In this document: positions 45,030-56,299 of the stretch, in pieces
How the letters are laid out: each line of letters starts with the position of its first letter
Position numbering within the stretch: the stretch's first letter is position 1
Assembly (NCBI GenBank): GCA_028622995.1
Contig: JAJQJQ010000025.1
Location: 1,860,001-1,924,000, forward strand
Direction of reading: 5' to 3'
From: Panagrolaimus kolymaensis
Taxonomy: Eukaryota; Nematoda; Chromadorea; Rhabditida; Panagrolaimidae
DNA length: 64,000 bases
The notes under the pieces: model-generated
Database searches by the model: none
Told to the model about the DNA's origin: nothing
What the model saw: only the letters and a program-made list of their open reading frames with translations
Position numbers and translations under genes: made by a program

Positions 45030-46632
45030 TTTAGTCATTTAATCCAGAAACATCCGGTTCCATTTGGAATTTTTCTGCATAATGTTGGAGAGTTTTTTTT
45101 ACTTCAGAAGTCATTTGAGTAATTCCAACATTTTTGTAGCTTTCTTGACTCATAGGTGTATTGGCTTGAGAATCATTCTGGGTTTGAGCTACAGCATTAG
45201 CGATGCACGATTGGGGAATGCCAAGCTAAAAATAAATAAAAAATAACTAATTTTAATAAAAAAATATTTTTAGGTTTACTTTTTCAAAAATAGGTGATAG
45301 AATAGTTTCTGGAGAATCCAATAATTCATCATACCAAACTATTGGAAAATCAAACAATTCTTGATTTTGTTTATAAATCAAATATGGAGTTCCATAAATA
45401 ATCATCGCAATTTCTTTATTGGTTTTGGGTTTTAATTCCCGAATTAAAGACCACTCAATTGCAGCCCGATAAAAAAACATCATCCCTCCAAATAGGAAAA
45501 ACAATTTATATAGATTCATTGCAAGTAAAACATTATCCAAAAATGGAACAATCATTTTCTCAACAGAATTTAATCCTTTTCGACGAAACATAAAAATGTG
45601 TTTCATTTCGGGAAAATGTTGGGTAAGATGGGGAACGAGATAAATTTCTGTTGAGCTAGCCTTGTAGATAAATAAATGAGACGATGGAAGACCTTTTCGT
45701 AGATATTTAATGGTGGCTGGAAGGAGGCGGCTAATTTCCTAAAAGAAAATTCCGCTGAGTCTCCAGAAGGTATGAATTTTGCTGTAGAAACATGGATTAT
45801 CGAAATTTAATTTTTCTTGATAAATATTTCAAATAAATTAATCAAAAATCTTTAAAGAAAAAACTTACTTTTTCATTCCAATAATTATTTTTTAAACCCA
45901 CAGCTAAAATGCTTAAACAATGATGTTCAGCAATAACTGTGGAATATCCATCATGTTGAAGCATGGCTCCAAAAAGCGTGCTTCCACATCTTGCAGTATT
46001 AGAAAAGAATAAAGTTTTTGGAGGTTTATAATCTATTTCAAGTTCTTCACATAATGATATATATCCATTTAAATCCATTTGAGCAACTCGAAGTGTTTCC
46101 GAAAAAATTGGTAAATGTACAAATGGATATTTATCGATAGTGTAACGAAATAAAGGTTTTTGAAGTTCAACCATGATTGCCCCATTCTAAAATAATTACA
46201 ACAAGAATTAAAGGATGAATCATTTCGAAATTCGAACATTATGAAAAAGTAAGTCTCGGGTTCACACGAAGAAAATAATATTGTATTTTCTTGCAAAGGA
46301 TTTAATACCCAATCTTTTAAGTTTAATTTTGGTGCGAAAAAATTTTCTTTTAGAAAACAACAAACCTTATCGAAAGAATAAATAGTCCATTCCGGAAATT
46401 TGAGGGTTTCAAATGAAATAAATCCATCATCAACGGTAAAGAAATCTTGTCGTCTAGCAATATCCATGCGGTGATAAGAAAAAATTATTTTTTGTAGCCG
46501 AGCATGTTTTGGATTAATTTCAATAGTTTTATTAAAAACTCTCCAAATTATTTTAACCCATTCAAATAAATTCCAAAATAATACATAAAACAAAACTTTT
46601 ACAAGTAACAAATATGCTTTCAATGCAACCAT
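45030..46632 (-). CDS. Sulfotransferase-like protein (P-loop, membrane-anchored)
   Basis: Start at 46632 with a hydrophobic first 25 residues (MVALKAYLLLVKVLFYVLF), a likely signal anchor. A later exon (about 46189-45870) has FFSNTARCGSTLFGAMLQHDG-type sequence: Arg-Cys-Gly-Ser-Thr is the 5'-phosphosulfate (PSB) loop of sulfotransferases. The next exon (45739-45288) has TEIYLVPHLTQHFPEMKHIF followed by FRRKG, the place of the 3'-phosphate-binding Arg/Ser. The last exon is polar and ends SGLND at 45030. So transfer of sulfate from PAPS is likely, substrate unknown. The link between the first exon and the P-loop exon is uncertain: the best phase-0 route needs a 75-bp intron, a tiny exon and a second intron. 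A broken copy lies directly downstream. Confidence 0.65.
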
Positions 46633-46878
46633 GACTTAATGAAGTTATTTTAGAGTGAATATTTTTTTACACAAAAAAAAATTATTAATCAATAATTTTT
46701 AGTTGTGCTTTGTGTCAACCTTTTTTTAAACCAGTTTTTTTCATGGTTTATAAAGCAAAGCAAAAAAACAAGGTCAAGTGTAAAGATTTTAGTGAATGAA
46801 GCGATAATGCGCATTCTCAGAATATGTAAAAAAGCAAGTTTTTAAAATAGAATTAGTAAACGAAAGATTTATTTATTA

Positions 46879-49155
46879 TTATTTATTCAAAATTATAACA
46901 GGGTAAGATGAAGTTGAATGGATTTGTAAATCATTTTTACACATATAAAAATTTATGTATTCTTTTCTCGTTGTTTTACTAAAAAACAAAATATTCATTT
47001 AAAATTACTTGAAAAACCAAGTCACGAACCTTAGTAACAACAGAGAAATGCTTCCAATCCATGCAAAAATATCAGCTACAAACGGAATACATGCAAGTAA
47101 AAAAGTTGTTAACTCTTTGTTTGATGCAAATAAGGATCGTGCCAGAGTGTTAGCAAGTCGAAAAATTTGTACGATAAAAATCAGACATGTGACAACTGGA
47201 AAAATATTACGAATAATAAAAAAAAACAAAATTGAGGCATAATAACTTACAAAATAAACTTTTATCATTTCCATTTGTTGAATGATTTCCAGATTTGAAT
47301 TTGATAAAAGATAAAACATTAAGAATAACTGCAAGGAAAGTTGTTGAAATATAAATTGTTGTCAATAGAGTATAATTAAGTTTAAGTACATCTTGATTTA
47401 TGAGATTTGTAACAACACTATTATCATCATCAAAAATATACGCGCCAGGTTCATGAAGCATATAGCAAACCTTCAAAAATGGCAAAAATATCAAAGAATA
47501 AATGTACCAATTTTGTTGCCAAATTCTGTCGTGTTTTAATGGAAACCAAAAAACTGTAAAACGATTCAAAGCCATAAATAAATGACCCAAATATTGAAAA
47601 ACAGTTAAATAAACGGCAAGATTAAAGGTTATAGAAGCAAGAAATTCATTGGCTTTGAAAAATTCAACAAATAATAAAGGAATCTTAGTCGATAAAAGTA
47701 TCTAAAATTTTATATACTTATTAAAAATTACCAGGTGTTTCAATACGTTCGAGAACTGATAAATCGTGTTGCCCAACTATGAAAGATGAAAGCTTTTTAA
47801 ATGTGGTTTGGGGATGTTTGTAGACCTAAAAAAGGTGCTTCTGACGAGTGAAACAGGTTTAGATACTTTTTGGATAATTTTGGAGTTTTAAGCCATTTAA
47901 TGATTAAGATGCCAAATCTCGATTGAAAACCCTCATTATTCGTTTTGAAAAATTTGAATTTGACTTGAAATCGCTAAAAAAACATTAAATTCAATGATTT
48001 AAATTATTATTTGACAAAAATATAACAATATCTTCGGAAGAGACCAGCATTTTTTAAGTCATCTTTAGCTGAGATGGAGAAACATGGCTATGTTGCTAAA
48101 AAATCAATGTTACGCCAATGTTTTGGTCAAATTTTGTTATATTTAGCATTTTTAGGGTGTCCAATAATTATTCTGAAAGTCTCATAACAAAACATCGTCA
48201 AAAAATTAATTTTTGATAGCCATTTTGGTGTATCCACCAAATATAGCTATATAGAGCCATATAAAGCAATAAATGGATCGTCCATTCATTGTTTCATAAT
48301 TTAATTTCTTTAACTATTTTTATGCTAAAAAACCTCTATTTATAGCACGAAAATAGCTGAAAACAAACTAAAAAATTGTTCTCCGTTTTTACAATGATAC
48401 ATACACCAAATAGCTATATTTAGTGGATACACCAAATTGACTATCAAAAATTAAATTTTTGAATATGTTTTGATATGAAACTTTCAGAATAATTATTTAA
48501 CACACTTTTGATGCAAAATATAACAAATAACAACCATAACTTTGGCGAAACATTCATTTTTTAGCAACATAGCCATGTTGCTCCATCTACGCTAAAGGTG
48601 GCTAAAGAAATTCAGATTTTTTTCAAAGATATTGATAAATTTTTGTTAAATAATTTGTAAAACTCTTAATTTTAATGTTTTTTAGCGATTTCAAGTCAAA
48701 TTCAAATTTTTCAAAACGAATAGTGAGGGTTTTCAATCGAGATTTGGCATCTTAATCATTAAATGGCTTAAAACTCCGAAATTATCCAAAAAGTATCCAA
48801 ACCTGTTTCACTCGTCAGAAGCACCTTTTTGGGTCTACAAACATCCGCAAACCACATTTAAAAAGCTTTCATATTTCATAGTTGGGCAACACGATTTATC
48901 AGTTCTCGAACTTATTGAAACACCTGGTAAATAAAATTTTTAATTGCCTATACATATACTACTAATGGAATAGCACAAACTCACATTAATATAATTTGCT
49001 AAATCAGCGATAAAAACCATTCGAAAAATACTATAAAATGGACTTTTGAAAGATGTTTTGCGTTTGGTAATTAAAAGTATCAACACGGAAGCATGAAATA
49101 CGTAAATTATTATTTCGATAGTCACAGAAATAACAATAAATTAAACAGACGGCAT
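46879..49155 (-). pseudogene. Srg-superfamily-like receptor, locus M, early stop and foldback in intron 1
   Basis: Exon 1 from 49155 reads Met-Pro-Ser-Val then TAA at codon 5, where all sisters have GAA (Glu); it continues FIVISVTIEIIIYVFHAS to a GTGAGT donor at about 48985. Intron 1 holds a 1.2-kb inverted repeat. Exon 2 from 47702 (ALNRFTVFWFPLKH, IWQQNWYIY, LHEPGAYIF), exon 3 (VVTCLIFIVQIFRLANTL, DIFAWIGS) and exon 4 (KTTRKEYINFYMCKND) are intact, stop at 46879. Without the single G-to-T change it would be a normal gene of the N type, apart from the long intron. Confidence 0.78.
47728..48930. mobile_element. 1.2-kb near-perfect foldback (long inverted repeat) element
   Basis: Starts TTACCAGGTGTTTCAATA at 47728 (with one mismatch) and ends with the reverse complement at 48930; the two arms of about 600 bp match throughout with scattered mismatches and small indels, meeting near 48330. 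No reading frame of note. Sits in intron 1 of locus M, whose sister N has an intron of only about 50 bp. Would fold into a very long hairpin when transcribed. Confidence 0.85.
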
Positions 49156-49639
49156 TTTTATTTTTTCAATAATAATTACTTTGATTGCTTTTTGTTCCTT
49201 TTTTTTTTTTAATTATTAAAAGTTCAAGAAATAATATCTTTTTTTAATTCATTACATATGCTTCATAGATTTTATAGTTTTAAAAATTAATTTTTCTATT
49301 CTTTATTTTTAAATGTAATTTGTCTTTTTACGAGACAATTAGCTCGAATAGCTGCTTAATTGTTCGATGACTAATTTTCTTTTATTAATTTCTAACTAAT
49401 TTTTTGTTGACGAAGATTTTGAATTTTTAGACACTTGTACTTTCATGAAATAAAGTTTTAAAAAAAAGAACACACTTGCATAAATCCTATTCTAATTCTA
49501 ATTATAATTATGATTTACATACATGGATTAGTTCGAGTTTCGTTCACTGTTTTAAAATAATGTATTAGCAATGTAAAAAATGGGGAAATTTATTAAGTTT
49601 TTTTTTAAATTATTAAAAAACAAAAAAGTATTTAATTTC
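49156..49639. other. Spacer upstream of locus M
   Basis: A+T-rich; no gene found. Confidence 0.3.
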
Positions 49640-50694
49640 CTAATATTTGATTGTAATTATCGCAGGATGTGATGAAGTCGAATGAACTTGAAAAGGTTTT
49701 TTACACTTATAAAAATTTATGTACTCTTTTCTTGTGGTTTTACTAAAATAATATAATTAAAAAAATATATAAATGATTATGGGAAAGCCAACCTTAATAA
49801 CAACAATGAAATGCTGCCTATCCAAGCAAAAATATCAGCGATAAACGGAATAGACGCCATCAAAAAAGCTGTTAGTTCTTTATTTGAGGCAAATAAAGAT
49901 CTTCCCAAACTATAACAAAGCCGGAAAACTTGAACAATAAAAATTAAACATGTTACAACTAAAAAGTAAATATGTGTTTTTTTTTATGAATAAAACAGCT
50001 ATGAGCCTCCTTGAAACTTACAAAATAAACTTTTTTCGTTTGAATTTGTTGAATGATTTTCAGATTTGTATTTAATTAAAGACAAAATATTAAATAAAGC
50101 TCCAAAAACAGTCGTGAAAATATATATAATTGTATTAATTAAATAACTTCTTGCATGTAAATCTTTATTAATTATAAATGCCACGACGGTGTTATCATTT
50201 CCAAATACATATTCACAAGGTTCATGAAGACGATAGCAAATATTCAAAAATGGCAACCCAATTAATAAATAAATGTACCAATTTTTTCTCCAAATTCTGT
50301 CGTGCTTTAATGGAAACCAAAACACCGTAAAACGATTGAAAGCCATAAATAAATGTCCGAAATATTGAAAAACAGCTAAATACGTAGCAAAATTAAAAGT
50401 TAAAGAAGCAAGAAAGTCATGGCTTTTGAAAAATTCCACAAATAATAAAGGAATTTTTGTCGATAAAAGTATCTAAAATGTGATAAAAAAATTAAATTAG
50501 ATTTTTTACATTAGTCAACCTACATTAATAAAAATTGCCAAATCTACAATAAGTAATATTCTAAAAATATTATAAAATGGACTTTTGAAAGATGTTTTGC
50601 GTTTGGTAATTAAAAGTATCAACATGGATGCATGAAATATGTAGATTATTATTTCAATAATCACAGAAACAATAATAAATTCAACGGTGGGCAT
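49640..50694 (-). CDS. Srg-superfamily-like serpentine receptor, locus N
   Basis: Intact: exon 1 from 50694 (MPTVEFIIVSVI, YIFHASMLILLITKRKTSF), exon 2 from about 50473 (AFNRFTVFWFPLKH, IWRKNWYIY, LHEPCEYVFG), exon 3 (VVTCLIFIVQVFRLCYSLGR, DIFAWIGSISLLLLR), exon 4 (KTTRKEYINFYKCKK), stop at 49640. The outermost gene of the array; sister of M, with the same exon 2 opening ILLSTKIPLLFVEFF. Confidence 0.82.
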
Positions 50695-51305
50695 TTTAAA
50701 AAGTTGAAAGCTAGCTAAATTTTGAACAAAATTTTTACTTTTTATTTGTTCTTTGAATAATAATTTTCACTAAATTATTATATTTTTTATGAGCGAAAAA
50801 AATAAATGGAATAAAAATTTTTGTTGAAGGGAAATTAAATTGAAATTATTTTTCACTGGTCTTTTTTTTTAAATTAATTTTTCGTCATATTTACATATTT
50901 CTTTTAATTAATTATGAGATTTTGAGTAACAAATGCTCAAATTTTTTTAAAGCTTATTTTTCTGGCTCATTGCTTCATTTTTCTTCTTAATTATGGGCTT
51001 CTTAAACAATCTTTTTTTTAAAATACGTATATTGTATTATTCAGTTCTTTTATTTCCTAATTGTTAATTTTTAGATAGCGAATAAAAAATTTCAAAAATG
51101 ATGAAAAAGCGACCATAAATTTTTTTTTGAAAAATACAAATTTGGGTTTTGTCGCTTATTGCTTTTTTTGTGTGTTCAAATGCCATAAAAAAAATAAAAT
51201 GTCTAAATGTGTTTCTCGTTTTAACTTGTTATAAACTTTTTATTTTTGGATTATTATTATCGACATGTCTCTCTTTCTTAGATTTTTGTAATACAAATTT
51301 TTGAA
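50695..51305. other. Spacer between divergent genes
   Basis: Carries the promoters of locus N (minus) and of the unknown gene at 51306 (plus). No motif recognised. Confidence 0.3.
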
Positions 51306-52674
51306 ATGCTTTCACTGAACAAAGATATATATGAAGATCTCATTAACGAAGTTTCCAAAACTCGCGAATTCAAAAATGTTTTAAAGCTTATTCTTTCAAG
51401 CAAGGAAGCTTTTCATTCATTTTTTCGAATTATTAAAACAATTAAAGCTGTTAAATTTGATCACGATGAATTCATTTTCATATTTGTATGTTTCCTTGCT
51501 TTATTGTTTAAATTTGTATATAAATAATCGCTATTTAGGATTCGTTCTCATGGGCTTTTAATAATTTTCCTAATTTTTTATGGAATGAAGTGGCAACCTC
51601 TATTCCAGAAATTATCAGTGATGCTTTTAATGCAGATGATTTTGTTCCCATGTTAAAACTCGTGGAACGCAGTAAAAGTATGTTTTACTGAATTAACATT
51701 TCCATCGCTCACTTTTAATTTTGAAAAACTCTTTTGTTTCTCAATTTTGATATTACTAATACTCAAATTTAATTTGTTTTATAAGAGCTGCAAAAAATAG
51801 ATATCAAAAGTTATATCAAAGATGAAGCATGGGAATTTTTAATGAATACTTCGGTAAATGAAATTGCTGCTAACACTGATTCGTGGATATTCATTGATTC
51901 TGAAGAACTAGTCAACAATCTACTAAAATCGGTTAAAGTTTTCTTTAATGTCCTTGATGATCAAGATTTAATTATGGTTAATTTTTTATTTCTGATTTAA
52001 TACATTTTGTATAATTTTGATTTATTATAGGAGCTTCTTTCAACTTTCGATGTCCCTAGTGAAAATTTCATTATGGAAACATATATAAAATGGAACGTTT
52101 TTCTTGGCTCCCTAGAAATTGCTTGTCAATCACCTCAAGTGAAAAATTTGAGGATCAACTTTTATGATTTGGCTCTTCGCCCCATGTATTATGAATTGCG
52201 TTTACCCGAGCTTCTTGAAAAATTGCCACATTTTTTTACAAATTTGGAAAAAGTTGAAATCGATGTTAAAGCCCTCGAATATGTAAGTTTTTAAGCATAT
52301 TTATTCGTGCAAAATATATATACTCTTATTTAAGGAAGTGTTTGATTATGACTTAGATACTCAAATTGTTAATGAGCTCACTCAACAAGTCATGAATGCA
52401 AACATCCATTATAAATTGGATTTACAATGGTTTGATGAGCTTTTATGTGTGAGAAGTTTCTCTTTTTAACAAATAAGTGTTTTGATATATTTTTTTACAG
52501 GAAACGAGTAAAATTCAAGACGTTTCCGATAAATTAAAAGCTTTGAACTTTGTTTGCCAAGATACTGATGGTAGAAAACAAAAATGGAGCAAAGAAAAGG
52601 AAGAAATTGCGAAAAATAAAACAATGAAAATTGAATTTCTTGTTAAATCGTATGTCTCCTTTTCTTTTTCCTAA
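51306..52674 (+). CDS. Unrecognised acidic helical protein, multi-exon
   Basis: Starts at 51306 (MLSLNKDIYEDLINEV). Further exons at about 51540-51678 (DSFSWAFNNFPNF), 51787-51976, 52031-52281 (ELLSTFDVPSENFIM, then SLEIACQSPQVKNLRINFYD), 52336-52447 and 52501-52674 (ETSKIQDVSDKLKALNF). The donors and acceptors are GT-AG and the frames join, giving about 330 aa, stop at 52674 unless a further splice follows the GTATGT at 52650. No signal peptide or membrane helix; rich in Glu, Leu, Lys and Phe. The beginning, EDLINEVSKTREFKNVLKL, could be a worn F-box-like helix and 'LRINFYD' resembles the strand of an FTH-type or LRR-like domain, but this is weak. I do not assign a function. Confidence 0.6.
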
Positions 52675-52732
52675 AAATTAATTTTTTAAAATTTCATATT
52701 AAAAACTTTATAATTCAAGTTTTTTAACATAC

Positions 52733-52967
52733 CTAATGACTTTCGAAGATTATTATTTTTTGTAAAATGAACATTAATAAAATTTGCTAATAAAACCAAA
52801 TCATTTTTATCTGCAATTTCAATTCTAAGAAATTTATTTCCTTTCTTTGGATTCCATGAAGGATTAATAATTTTCCTTTCTCCTTTTAATCGATTATCAA
52901 GGTAAAAACCATCGTAAAGTGGGAATCTTGGAAGGTGATTTGGCGATGTTGACATGTTAGGATTCAG
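52733..52967 (-). pseudogene. Orphan first exon of a GNAT-like acetyltransferase gene
   Basis: One exon with an acceptor-like TTGGCAG before it and a GTATGT donor after it, encoding RIEIADKNDLVLLANFIN and HFTKNN..LRKSLG. This is nearly the same as the first exon of the gene at 63.5 kb. It carries an N-terminal extension (LPRFPLYDGFYLDNR) that the other lacks. No following exon is seen to the left, where the plus-strand gene ends. Fragment of a duplication, or the start of a gene whose remainder I cannot see. Confidence 0.5.
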
Positions 52968-53644
52968 CTGCCAAAAAAAAGTATTTCATAAAAATAAGAA
53001 AATTTTTTTATTCATTGAAATAAAGCGCAAAAAAACCAATCTTTGAATAAAAATGCAACATTTAAAATGTCAATGTTTAAAAAAGCAACAAATGAAGAAA
53101 AAAATGTTCTAAAAATCAATTAAATTTGATAGATTTCATTGTTTAAAAAAATTCTTTCTTTCTTTCTTTTGGTTAAAGCAACATAATTCTTTCAATTGAT
53201 AAGAAAGTTGCAATAAAAGGCTACGACAGAGAAAAAAAAATACCAGAGAGTCCATTTTTTTGTAGCGCACAAAATTAATGTGATAGCTTTGTTTAATTTT
53301 TCTTCACTACAATCCATCTTTTTTTTAATTATTAGGTTACTATTTATATTTTAGAATCAAAGTTCAAAAAGAATTAATTTTTTTATATTTCAACAAAATG
53401 TCGTCCCACACGATATTGCAATCTCAAAAAACTAATTAGAGAAAAGCAGCCAAATTTCTTTAACGATATGTGAAAGCCACACATTCATTAAATTGTTGAA
53501 GCGTTCTGAAGCTTGGAGTAATTAGCAAAAAAACGATATTTTATGTTTGAATTTCAAAATTTTTTAATTAACTTTTTTTTCATATTTGGCACATACACAA
53601 TTTATTTAATAATTTTGATATTGTAATTTTTCGAGTTTCTCAAA
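52968..53644. other. Spacer, nothing recognised
   Basis: A+T-rich with a short TTTC repeat at about 53154-53170. Confidence 0.3.
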
Positions 53645-55055
53645 ATGTCTAAAAATCCTCCACATTTGTATATTTTAGTTTTGATTGAATCCATTATCAT
53701 CGAATTTTCTCTGGTTGGAGTAATAATTTTGAATTTAAGAACTTTGTATTGGATTAAAAAAGATTTGTTGCCAAGAAAAATATTAATTTCAAAGATTTTA
53801 ACTTTTTACATTATAATTTGGATTTTGGTGGCTTTTGTGACGCTTGTAAATAATACTTTTGTTATTGCATTTTGGCATCCGATAAGTGAGTTTCCAAAGT
53901 TTGTATTTCCAGAATCGAAACTTTATTTTTTTAGATATCGAATGCAATGTTGCATTTTTGTACATTAGTGGAGCAATTTATATGTCTCTCATGCCTCTTC
54001 CAGCAGTAGCATCGCTATTTTTGACCATCGAGAGATGTTTAATTTTGGCTATTCATAATCCGGCAAAATTGAGTAAACTACAAAAATTATTGACATTTTT
54101 GGATGTTTTATTTACAATATCTGTTACAGCTGTTGTATTAGAAGCATTTATTTCATCGGCTCCTGTACCAATGGCCGGAACAACGAGTAAGTAATAATAA
54201 AAATAATATTAAAAAACTTTAAAAAAATATTTTTTGCTTATTTTATTACAATTTAATAGAATCATTAAGTTTTTTAAAATTATTTTACTAAGACAAAGAT
54301 CTTTTTTTTTTTTTGCGTGCTCCACCAAAAAAAGCATTTCTAATATTTATATAAGGGAATTAATGAAAATTTCATAGCCAGGTATTCAATATGTCTATGA
54401 AAGTGTGGGAAAGTTCAACGATTCTTTTTTTTTTTGCCTTGCAAAAAATTCACATGTATTCAGTATACGAATTATCAAAAAACGTGTGATTCAAAATTAT
54501 AAAAAATTTTACTCATTTTGTTTGTATTTTTTAGCCATTATAAAAATTATTCCTAACGCAAAAATAATTAATTAAACAAATATCTTTGAGTAATTTTTGC
54601 AGATAAATAACGACAGAAAACTTTTTTTAGCGAGCCTCCTTCCGGTTGCATTAAGCCGTGGTTTCGTGGCTGGCGAAAGGTTTAGTGAAGTCCGCTTAAC
54701 TCAGTCCTTCATAAATTTGTTTGCAACAATAATATTTATTTATTTTTTGCGAAAATCAAAATTACAAAATCACATTCAGCAAACTTTTGGAAATTTGGTT
54801 AAACATGTTTTGCTTGTTCAAATTTTCTTTGATCTTTCCGTTCATGGAATTCCACAAATTTTTGAAGCTATCACTCATACTCAAGCTAGCGATATGTTTG
54901 GTGCTTATGCTCGGTTATTTTGTGCTTTGGATGGTTTATTTTGTTGTTTGTTATTTGCACGTTCTATTGGAAAACTTCGCAGCAACAAAATTATGAATGC
55001 TGCTGTTGCTCTATCATTCATGAAAGATGCACAAAAATCAAATTTAAATAATTAA
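53645..55055 (+). CDS. Seven-transmembrane receptor-like protein, class unassigned
   Basis: Three exons (53645-53885, 53935-54186, 54631-55055) join in frame, phases 1 and 1, to 305 aa. About seven hydrophobic segments. After TM3 comes FLTIERCLILA, an 'ER' in the DRY position, as in several nematode serpentine classes. Exon 3 begins SLLPVALSRGFVAGERFSEV and ends with a polar tail (KDAQKSNLNN). The 444-bp second intron is the longest in the gene and contains a tempting but out-of-phase acceptor at 54602. By the ER motif and layout it could be an SRX-, SRW- or SRE-like receptor; none fits well enough to name. Confidence 0.65.
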
Positions 55056-55574
55056 AAATATTTAATTAATTTTTGATTTGTTTCTAATGTAGACATACTA
55101 TTGTACATATAAAAAAACAAGAAAAATAAAAAACATAAAAAGATTAACCGTGTCGAAAGTTTTTTTAAATTGAAACGAAATAGAAATATTTTTAAATTAA
55201 ATAAGATTAAATAATTTAGTATACTTTTTTTATCGTCATTTTCTAAAATAAAAATCTCAAATGTCCTCCAATTTAATTTCCTAAACTTTCATGTTGAAAA
55301 CTACCATAACATGATTTTTCAAAAATTTCATGTTATGGAATACATTTTTTCTTCTTCAAAAACTTGAAAGAATGGTTCCAAATGATCAAGTAGCATGCTT
55401 AGGCAACAAAAAAAAACACATTAATCTTTTATTTTGTTTTAAGCCAATAAGTTTGTTGCCAAAATTATTTTTATGAGTTTTTTAAGTGAAAAGCACTTTT
55501 TTGCTTTTTTACGTGCCTTTTTTTCCTCCATCAAAAAGCTTTTTTTTTTATTATTAAATTTATAAAAGCTAATA
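55056..55574. other. Spacer left of the hairpin element
   Basis: A+T-rich, no gene found. Confidence 0.3.
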
Positions 55575-55752
55575 AATATAAGACGCCGATATTTAAAAAA
55601 ATTTTGTGCAGCACAAAATTCCTCACTTTTTTGAAAAAGTGTCTCTTTTGCCATTTTTTTCAATTGATTTTTTTGGCAAAAGAGACACTTTTTCAAAAAA
55701 GTGAGTAATTTTGTGCTGCACAAAATTTTTTTAAATATCGGCGTCTTATATT
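55575..55752. mobile_element. Short perfect-hairpin (MITE-like) element
   Basis: Two arms of about 85 bp, AATATAAGACGCCGATATTT to the left and its reverse complement to the right, almost free of mismatches, around a loop of roughly ten bases. Within each arm GTGCAGCAC is itself palindromic. No TSD could be set with confidence. Unlike the MITE at 36.1 kb and the foldback at 47.7 kb in sequence. Confidence 0.75.
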
Positions 55753-56299
55753 ACCAAATATATAATTTTATTGCTTTTTACGATGACAAAAATTTTTTAT
55801 TTCGATTATAAAAATATTATTTTGTCAAAAAGTTGCGGGGTTTCACTTTTCTTTTTCTTTCGTTGATGGTTGTAAAAAGTAGCTAAAATAGAAGTAACCT
55901 GCCTACTCGAGCTGTTTTACAATTTCCGCTATTTTCCAGTATTTATAGAAGCAAACATGTTATTATTTTATCCAAAACATTGTAATTTAGCTGGTTTCAA
56001 TTCTTTTTGTTGCTTTCTACGCGCTTTTGAACTTTTGCTACCTTTAATTTTTTCTTTAAAATTTTGCAAACTTTTCGTTATTTTAAGTATTAATTAATCT
56101 TCGCAGATCTTTAAACTTCGTATCGAAACCACTCTGGTCATGGACCAAATTTTTTGGGTATCGGGCGGAATTTTTCTTAACGACTTTTTATTTATTTTTT
56201 ACAGTACCTTTTGAAAATTTTCTATCGTTCGATTTATTTTTGTTAAAATCTACATTTAAAAAATAAAATTTTTTTAAATCTTTATAGTTTTCAAAAATC
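55753..56299. other. Spacer upstream of an SRE-like receptor
   Basis: No gene found; presumed promoter region of the gene at 56300. Confidence 0.3.

Noticed and set aside
47009..47242. Plus-strand open frame over exon 3 of locus M
   Set aside because: Antisense to a conserved receptor exon.
54540..54630. Acceptors at about 54535 and 54604 for the last exon of the 7TM gene at 53.6 kb
   Set aside because: They give wrong phase or an early stop; the acceptor at 54629-54630 keeps phase 1 and the membrane segments.
55439..55723. 94-codon minus-strand open frame
   Set aside because: More than half of it lies in one arm of the hairpin element; not a gene.
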